DNA of 9,843 nucleotides, taken from the NCBI GenBank assembly GCA_009785015.1, contig WQXD01000121.1:1-9843 (forward strand), written 5' to 3'. The position numbers were made by a program, and so were the translations under genes. Below, piece by piece: positions 6,176-9,843 of the stretch; the stretch's first letter is position 1, and each line of letters begins with the position of its first letter. The notes below the pieces were generated by a model. It was given only the letters and a program-made list of their open reading frames with translations. It was not told the origin of the DNA and ran no database searches. The DNA comes from Oscillospiraceae bacterium. Lineage in GTDB: Bacteria; Bacillota_A; Clostridia; Oscillospirales; WRJC01.

Positions 6176-7400
6176 AATACGGGAAATGTCGGGTTTTGCC
6201 TTTGTCGTTTTGCAAACCGGAAAAACTTTTTTGCAATGCGTTTACTCCGGACAATATTCACAGTTCGCATTATCCGAGCTCCGCGAAAACATGAGCGTCG
6301 TATTTGCCGGGAAGGTGATCGGCGAAGAACGGAGCCGCACCGGCGTCGAACTCGAAATATGGTCGTATAAATGTCTGGCCGCCCCCCTCTGCGCGCCGCC
6401 GGTCGTGATCAACAACAAAGAAGTCAAAGCCTCGCTCGAGACGCTGCTCGATTACCGGCCTTTGAGCCTGCGAAACGCGAATGAACGCGCGATATTTCGG
6501 ATCCAGGCCGGTATCTGCCGGGCGCTGCGCAGGTTTTTCGACGAAAACAATTTTACCGAAATCCATTCGCCCAAAATCGTCTTCGGCGGGGCGGAGGGCG
6601 GCTCGAATATTTTTCGCCTCGAATATTTCGGGCGCGAAGCCTACCTGACCCAGAGCCCGCAATTCTATAAACAGATCATGGTGGGCGTGTTTGAGCGCGT
6701 ATACGAGATTGCCCCGGTTTTCAGGGCGGAAAAGCACGACACGTCGCGGCATGTAAACGAATACACCAGCGTGGACCTCGAAATGGGGTTTATCGAAAGT
6801 TTTTATGAGCTCATGAGCTTGGAAACAAAAATGCTGTCGGAAACCATGGATTTTCTGCGCGAACATTATCCGGAGGAAATCGCGCTGCTGAAAGCCGAAA
6901 TACCAATAATCACCCAAATCCCGGCCGTGGCTTTTTCGGAGGCCAAAAACATGATCGCAAAAGTCACGGGCCGCCAAACCGAAGACTTCGGGGATTTCGA
7001 CCCGGAGGAAGAAAAAACGCTCTCGGAAATCATAAAAAAGCAGACCGGCTGCGATTTTGTGTTCGTGACGCATTACAAATCCTCAAAGCGCCCCTTTTAC
7101 GCCATGGATTCAGAACAAGACCCGGAAGTGACCGAGAGCTTCGATTTGCTGTTCCGCGGAATGGAAATCACCACGGGCGGCCAGCGCATCCATGATTACG
7201 GGGAACAGGTAAAAAAAATGAAATCCCGGGGAATGGATACGGCGGCGTTTTCAAGTTATTTGATGGCGCACAAGCACGGGCTGCCTCCGCACGGGGGGCT
7301 GGGGCTGGGATTGGAGAGGCTGACTGCCAAACTTTTAAATTTTCAAAATATCCGCCGCGCCGCCATGTTTCCCAGGGACATCGCCAGGCTGGAACCGTGA
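6057..7400 (+). CDS. aspS: Archaeal-type aspartyl-tRNA synthetase (aspartate--tRNA(Asn) ligase)
   Basis: This class IIb synthetase charges aspartate to tRNA-Asp and, in non-discriminating forms, also to tRNA-Asn, where the GatCAB amidotransferase makes Asn-tRNA. The 447 residues begin with an OB-fold anticodon-binding domain (about 17-105). The catalytic domain has motif 1 near 159-174, LTQSPQFYKQ (197-206), motif 2 with FRAEKHDTSRH (222-232), EITTGGQRIHDY (370-381) and motif 3 GGLGLGLERL (413-422, Arg421). Its length and motifs fit the archaeal-type enzyme, not the roughly 590-residue bacterial AspRS with its GAD insertion. The QSPQ and GGQRIHDY segments argue against AsnRS. The start at 6057 is chosen for GGAGG at 6042-6046, 10 nt away; an in-frame ATG at 5988 lacks a site. 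No gatCAB genes are in the window. Non-discrimination is inferred from family, not seen. Confidence 0.88.
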   Translation: MSNTLNILNISAQVSNSYAQAERLHTRIGQEAQVRGIIYKIREMSGFAFVVLQTGKTFLQCVYSGQYSQFALSELRENMSVVFAGKVIGEERSRTGVELEIWSYKCLAAPLCAPPVVINNKEVKASLETLLDYRPLSLRNANERAIFRIQAGICRALRRFFDENNFTEIHSPKIVFGGAEGGSNIFRLEYFGREAYLTQSPQFYKQIMVGVFERVYEIAPVFRAEKHDTSRHVNEYTSVDLEMGFIESFYELMSLETKMLSETMDFLREHYPEEIALLKAEIPIITQIPAVAFSEAKNMIAKVTGRQTEDFGDFDPEEEKTLSEIIKKQTGCDFVFVTHYKSSKRPFYAMDSEQDPEVTESFDLLFRGMEITTGGQRIHDYGEQVKKMKSRGMDTAAFSSYLMAHKHGLPPHGGLGLGLERLTAKLLNFQNIRRAAMFPRDIARLEP

Positions 7401-7402
7401 CC

Positions 7403-7430
7403 GTGACAATTGTTGTAAACTGAATAATAT
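7403..7430 (+). promoter_or_regulatory. Weak promoter candidate before the dehydrogenase gene
   Basis: GTGACA (7403-7408) and TAATAT (7425-7430) are 16 bp apart in the AT-rich 56-bp gap after aspS. Neither box is strong. No terminator hairpin was found in the gap, so read-through from aspS is equally plausible. Confidence 0.25.
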
Positions 7431-7456
7431 TAAAAATATATGGAGAATTAAAAATC

Positions 7457-8557
7457 ATGAAATTAAAAGCTGCAGTATTCGCAAATCCCCAAAAACCGTT
7501 TGAAATCAGGGAATTTGAAATGACAAAACCCGATAAAGGTTTCGCGCTTATCAAAATGCAGGCAAGCGGAATCTGCGGGACGGATATACACATATATGAG
7601 GGAAAACTCGCGCTGCCGTTTTCGCCCATGGTCATAGGCCATGAGTTTGTCGGCGAGATATGCGATATCAATATGCAGGATTCGGCCGATAGCGGATTAA
7701 AAAAGGGCGACAGGGTGATTGTCAACGTCGCGAAGGCCTGCCACGAATGTTATCTGTGCGAAATGGGCGAGAGCGCGACGTGCCAGAATCTGGACGTCAC
7801 GTATTTCCACGAACTCGACAAGCCGCCTCATGTGTTCGGCGGTTATGCGGATCACACATACGCGCCGCTTGGCAATGTCTTAAAAATACCGGACGAAGTG
7901 CCCTCGAAAACAACCGCGATATTCGCGTGCGCGGGCCCGACGGTGATAAACGCCGTCAGATGCTGCGGAGGGCTTGATTTGAAAAACGTGAATACGCTTG
8001 TAGTCCAGGGGCTTGGGCCCATAGGCTTGTTTTCGGTGTTGTACGCGAAGGCAAACGGGGTCAAAAACATCGCCGTCGTCTCCACGGGCAAAAACAAAAA
8101 GAGAACGGACCTCGCGAAATCTTTCGGAGCCGGTTGTTTTCTCAGCATAGCCGAAATGCCCAAAGAGGAGAGGGTGAAAAAAGTGACGGAGATTAGCCGG
8201 GGGATCGGAGCGGACTGCGTGATAGAGGCGTCGGGCAATCCCGATGCGTTCAATGAGGGCATGGAGATGCTGAGAAACAGAGGCGTGTACCTTGTTCCGG
8301 GGCTGTATTCCGACAGGGGCGAAATCAGCATCAAGCCGCACATGATCACATTCAAGGCGCTGCAGATCATCGGCTCGGCGCAGTATTCTGTCGAAGATCA
8401 GAAAAAATACCTCGAATTCATCAAAAACAACAGCGGATATTGGGATTTGATCGACAGCGTATGCACTCACCAGTGGCATATCGGGGAAATAAACGAAGCG
8501 GTAGACACGTGCGTGAAAGGCGAATCGGTCAAGGCGATTTTTGTGAATGAAGAATAA
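7457..8557 (+). CDS. Zinc-dependent medium-chain alcohol/polyol dehydrogenase
   Basis: This 366-residue MDR-superfamily enzyme should interconvert an alcohol or polyol and its carbonyl with NAD(P). The catalytic zinc site is visible as Cys40 in GICGTD and His62-Glu63 in GHEF; Cys158 in FACAGPT is a possible third ligand. A complete structural zinc site has Cys95, Cys98, Cys101 and Cys109 with the normal 3-3-8 spacing. The Rossmann motif GLGPIG is at 185-190. The layout resembles sorbitol/L-iditol and threonine dehydrogenases, but the substrate cannot be set from sequence. The ATG has GGAG at 7442-7445, 11 nt upstream. The gene follows aspS by 56 bp on the same strand and ends at a clear terminator, so it may be the last gene of an aspS transcript or have its own weak promoter. 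Confidence 0.87.
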   Translation: MKLKAAVFANPQKPFEIREFEMTKPDKGFALIKMQASGICGTDIHIYEGKLALPFSPMVIGHEFVGEICDINMQDSADSGLKKGDRVIVNVAKACHECYLCEMGESATCQNLDVTYFHELDKPPHVFGGYADHTYAPLGNVLKIPDEVPSKTTAIFACAGPTVINAVRCCGGLDLKNVNTLVVQGLGPIGLFSVLYAKANGVKNIAVVSTGKNKKRTDLAKSFGAGCFLSIAEMPKEERVKKVTEISRGIGADCVIEASGNPDAFNEGMEMLRNRGVYLVPGLYSDRGEISIKPHMITFKALQIIGSAQYSVEDQKKYLEFIKNNSGYWDLIDSVCTHQWHIGEINEAVDTCVKGESVKAIFVNEE

Positions 8558-8575
8558 TTAAACGCAAAAAAAATA

Positions 8576-8604
8576 TGCGGTACGCGATGTACCGCAATTT
8601 TTTT
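8576..8604. terminator. Bidirectional intrinsic terminator between convergent genes
   Basis: TGCGGTAC (8576-8583) and GTACCGCA (8589-8596) form a perfect 8-bp stem with loop GCGAT. The plus strand continues with a run of seven T (8598-8604). On the minus strand the stem is followed by another T-run, from the A-run at about 8566-8573. It should end both the dehydrogenase transcript and the sigma/anti-sigma transcript from the right. Confidence 0.85.
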
Positions 8605-8616
8605 GTGATCGTGTTT

Positions 8617-9747
8617 TCAATTAAAGAATTGATCGATATAATAATCCAGCAGATTCGGCGGCGTATACATGTCGTATTGTGCCTGGTTTATCAATCCCTT
8701 CGCCAGCAAATCGTCGCAAAATGGGATTATTTCGTTTTTCAGCAAATACTCATATTCTGATTGCGAATTTATCCCTATGGGATTTCCGAATTTATCTTTG
8801 CCGTAGGCAAAAATTTCTGAATTATATTGGTAATTCTTATCAATATAACCAACAACCCAATAATCTTGAGGGAAAACTTCATAAACAAAATATCCGTTTG
8901 AGTCAAAGTATTTGGATTTTTCTGATGGTGACATACTCAATCCGCCCCGTATTTCATCGGATTTTCCATTTATTGTTCTTGAAGCACACAATACTTCGTT
9001 TTTTATTTTGTCTGCGTATATTTCATATGATTCAATATTTTCAAGTAATCTTTTATAAATTTTTTCTTTTTCTTCATCGGATATTTCCATAAATTCATCT
9101 AATGATGCTCTATATTCATCATACCGTTTTTTTTCGGGTTCCAAACGTTCTTTTACATATGTTTCGTAAGTGTGCCATTCGATATCGAGAAGCAGTATGT
9201 TTTCCGTTGCCCCGAATCTGACATGCGCGTAGGCAGGGTCAACCTTTTTCGGCAGCGCTATGCCGTTATCTACACACATCTGATACATATCATAGCCGGT
9301 CAAGTCGGTATACTCGCGCAGATATTCTATCATTTCATTTTGTTCTCTCACGCTTGTATTCGGGTCGAGCACATAGACGCCGTTAAAAAAACAATAATAA
9401 ATACTAATTTTATTCACGGCCCTCTGGTCGGTGATGAGGGCCATTATTTTTTCCTCGAAAAATGTTTTTTCAATAATCGGCGGCAAAAACAATTCGATAT
9501 CTTCGGTCGGATATTTTGGATTTGTCGCGTCTGCCCCGACGTCGTCAGGCGTGTTAGTAGTCAACAGCGCGGGCAGTATAGTTACAATCCCGATAACCAG
9601 CGCAATCATTGCGGCGGCTGAAAGTATCGTAGTTAAAACAGATTTTGTTTTATTGCTTTTTTGATATTTTTCATAAGTCAAAGTTTTGTCTATCATTTCT
9701 GTAAGGGTGTCGTTGTCTATGCTGTCTATGAAAGATTTTTTGTTCAT
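8617..9747 (-). CDS. Single-pass membrane protein, probable anti-sigma factor
   Basis: No close family is recognised. The 376-residue product has a charged cytoplasmic N-terminus of about 36 residues, one strong membrane helix at about 37-62, and an extracytoplasmic part of some 310 residues. The stretch at 193-255 is rich in Glu and Lys and likely helical. The C-terminus (FCDDLLAKGLINQAQYDMYT, 343-362) faintly resembles a SHOCT motif. The start has AAAGGAGG (9757-9764 on the opposite strand), 9 nt upstream. The ATG overlaps the stop of the sigma factor gene as ATGA, indicating translational coupling. A short N-terminal domain, one membrane segment and a place directly after a sigma gene are what suggest a membrane anti-sigma factor; no zinc-binding HxxxCxxC is present. 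The 3' half is markedly AT-rich. The topology is firm and the function is inferred. Confidence 0.65.
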   Translation of the reverse strand: MNKKSFIDSIDNDTLTEMIDKTLTYEKYQKSNKTKSVLTTILSAAAMIALVIGIVTILPALLTTNTPDDVGADATNPKYPTEDIELFLPPIIEKTFFEEKIMALITDQRAVNKISIYYCFFNGVYVLDPNTSVREQNEMIEYLREYTDLTGYDMYQMCVDNGIALPKKVDPAYAHVRFGATENILLLDIEWHTYETYVKERLEPEKKRYDEYRASLDEFMEISDEEKEKIYKRLLENIESYEIYADKIKNEVLCASRTINGKSDEIRGGLSMSPSEKSKYFDSNGYFVYEVFPQDYWVVGYIDKNYQYNSEIFAYGKDKFGNPIGINSQSEYEYLLKNEIIPFCDDLLAKGLINQAQYDMYTPPNLLDYYIDQFFN

Positions 9748-9843
9748 ATAATAATTCCTCCTTTTGTCAAAAAGTTTTTGATTTTGTTTTTCAGTCTGTT
9801 CAAGCGTATATCCACCGCGTTGCGCTTGATTTTGAAAGTTCTC
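9744..9843 (-). CDS. C-terminal fragment of an RNA polymerase sigma factor (region 4)
   Basis: Only the last 32 codons are in the window; the gene continues past the right edge. The reading frame ends TFKIKRNAVDIRLNRLKNKIKNFL plus a short tail in separate terms: TFKIKRNAVDIRLN, then RLKNKIKNFL, then TKGGIII and TGA. The pattern of a turn, a valine, then RLNRLKNKIK matches the recognition helix of sigma region 4 in ECF-type factors. The stop TGA (9744-9746) shares bases with the ATG of the next gene. It is too short for the sigma subfamily to be set. Confidence 0.7.
   Translation of the reverse strand, partial: RTFKIKRNAVDIRLNRLKNKIKNFLTKGGIII

Noticed and set aside
9744..9770. TTGACA-like promoter on the minus strand at 9765-9770 for the anti-sigma-like gene
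   Set aside because: The only -10 candidates at reasonable spacing overlap the ribosome binding site and start codon. The ATGA overlap points to co-transcription instead.

Overview
The window looks like chromosomal DNA of an anaerobic, probably gut-associated or fermentative, member of the Clostridia. The evidence is strong AAGGAGG-type ribosome binding sites, large clostridial-type extracellular solute-binding lipoproteins, an archaeal-type (class IIb) aspartyl-tRNA synthetase of the kind carried as a second AspRS by many Firmicutes, and extended -10 sigma-A-like promoters. The species cannot be named. Base composition varies by eye from about 65% G+C in the oxidoreductase gene (39 of 60 at 2581-2640) to about 28-30% in the last complete gene (9061-9120, 8821-8880). 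No IS element, phage gene, CRISPR array, tRNA or rRNA was seen.

Layout. (1) 1-3316, plus strand: a good promoter with a near-perfect 25-bp palindrome at the expected transcription start drives a two-gene operon, a sugar-type solute-binding lipoprotein followed by a CoA-disulfide/persulfide reductase with a C-terminal rhodanese domain. (2) 3327-5786, minus strand: a second operon converges on the first with 10 bp between stop codons. It encodes a paralogous solute-binding lipoprotein and a cytoplasmic GH29-like (alpha-L-fucosidase-like) hydrolase. (3) 5787-6056: divergent promoters, an operator-like dyad over the minus-strand -10 box, and a long aspS leader. (4) 6057-8557, plus strand: archaeal-type AspRS (aspartate--tRNA(Asn) ligase) and a zinc-dependent medium-chain dehydrogenase, closed by a hairpin terminator that works in both directions. 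(5) 8617-9843, minus strand: the C-terminal end of a sigma factor, overlapping by 4 nt a single-pass membrane protein that is probably its anti-sigma factor.

How the parts may work together. The two lipoproteins probably bind extracellular carbohydrate for ABC permeases encoded elsewhere, since no permease is in the window. The GH29-like enzyme has no export signal and would act on an imported sugar. The zinc dehydrogenase could oxidise or reduce a sugar or polyol, but nothing ties it to the transport genes except proximity.

The most interesting signal is the aspS leader. A helix of 10 Watson-Crick pairs plus G-U pairs hides the Shine-Dalgarno sequence of the synthetase gene. A short upstream ORF with its own ribosome binding site runs through that helix and has four Asn codons in eleven. 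This is the arrangement expected of a translational attenuator that senses charged tRNA-Asn. It is an inference from sequence alone and is testable.
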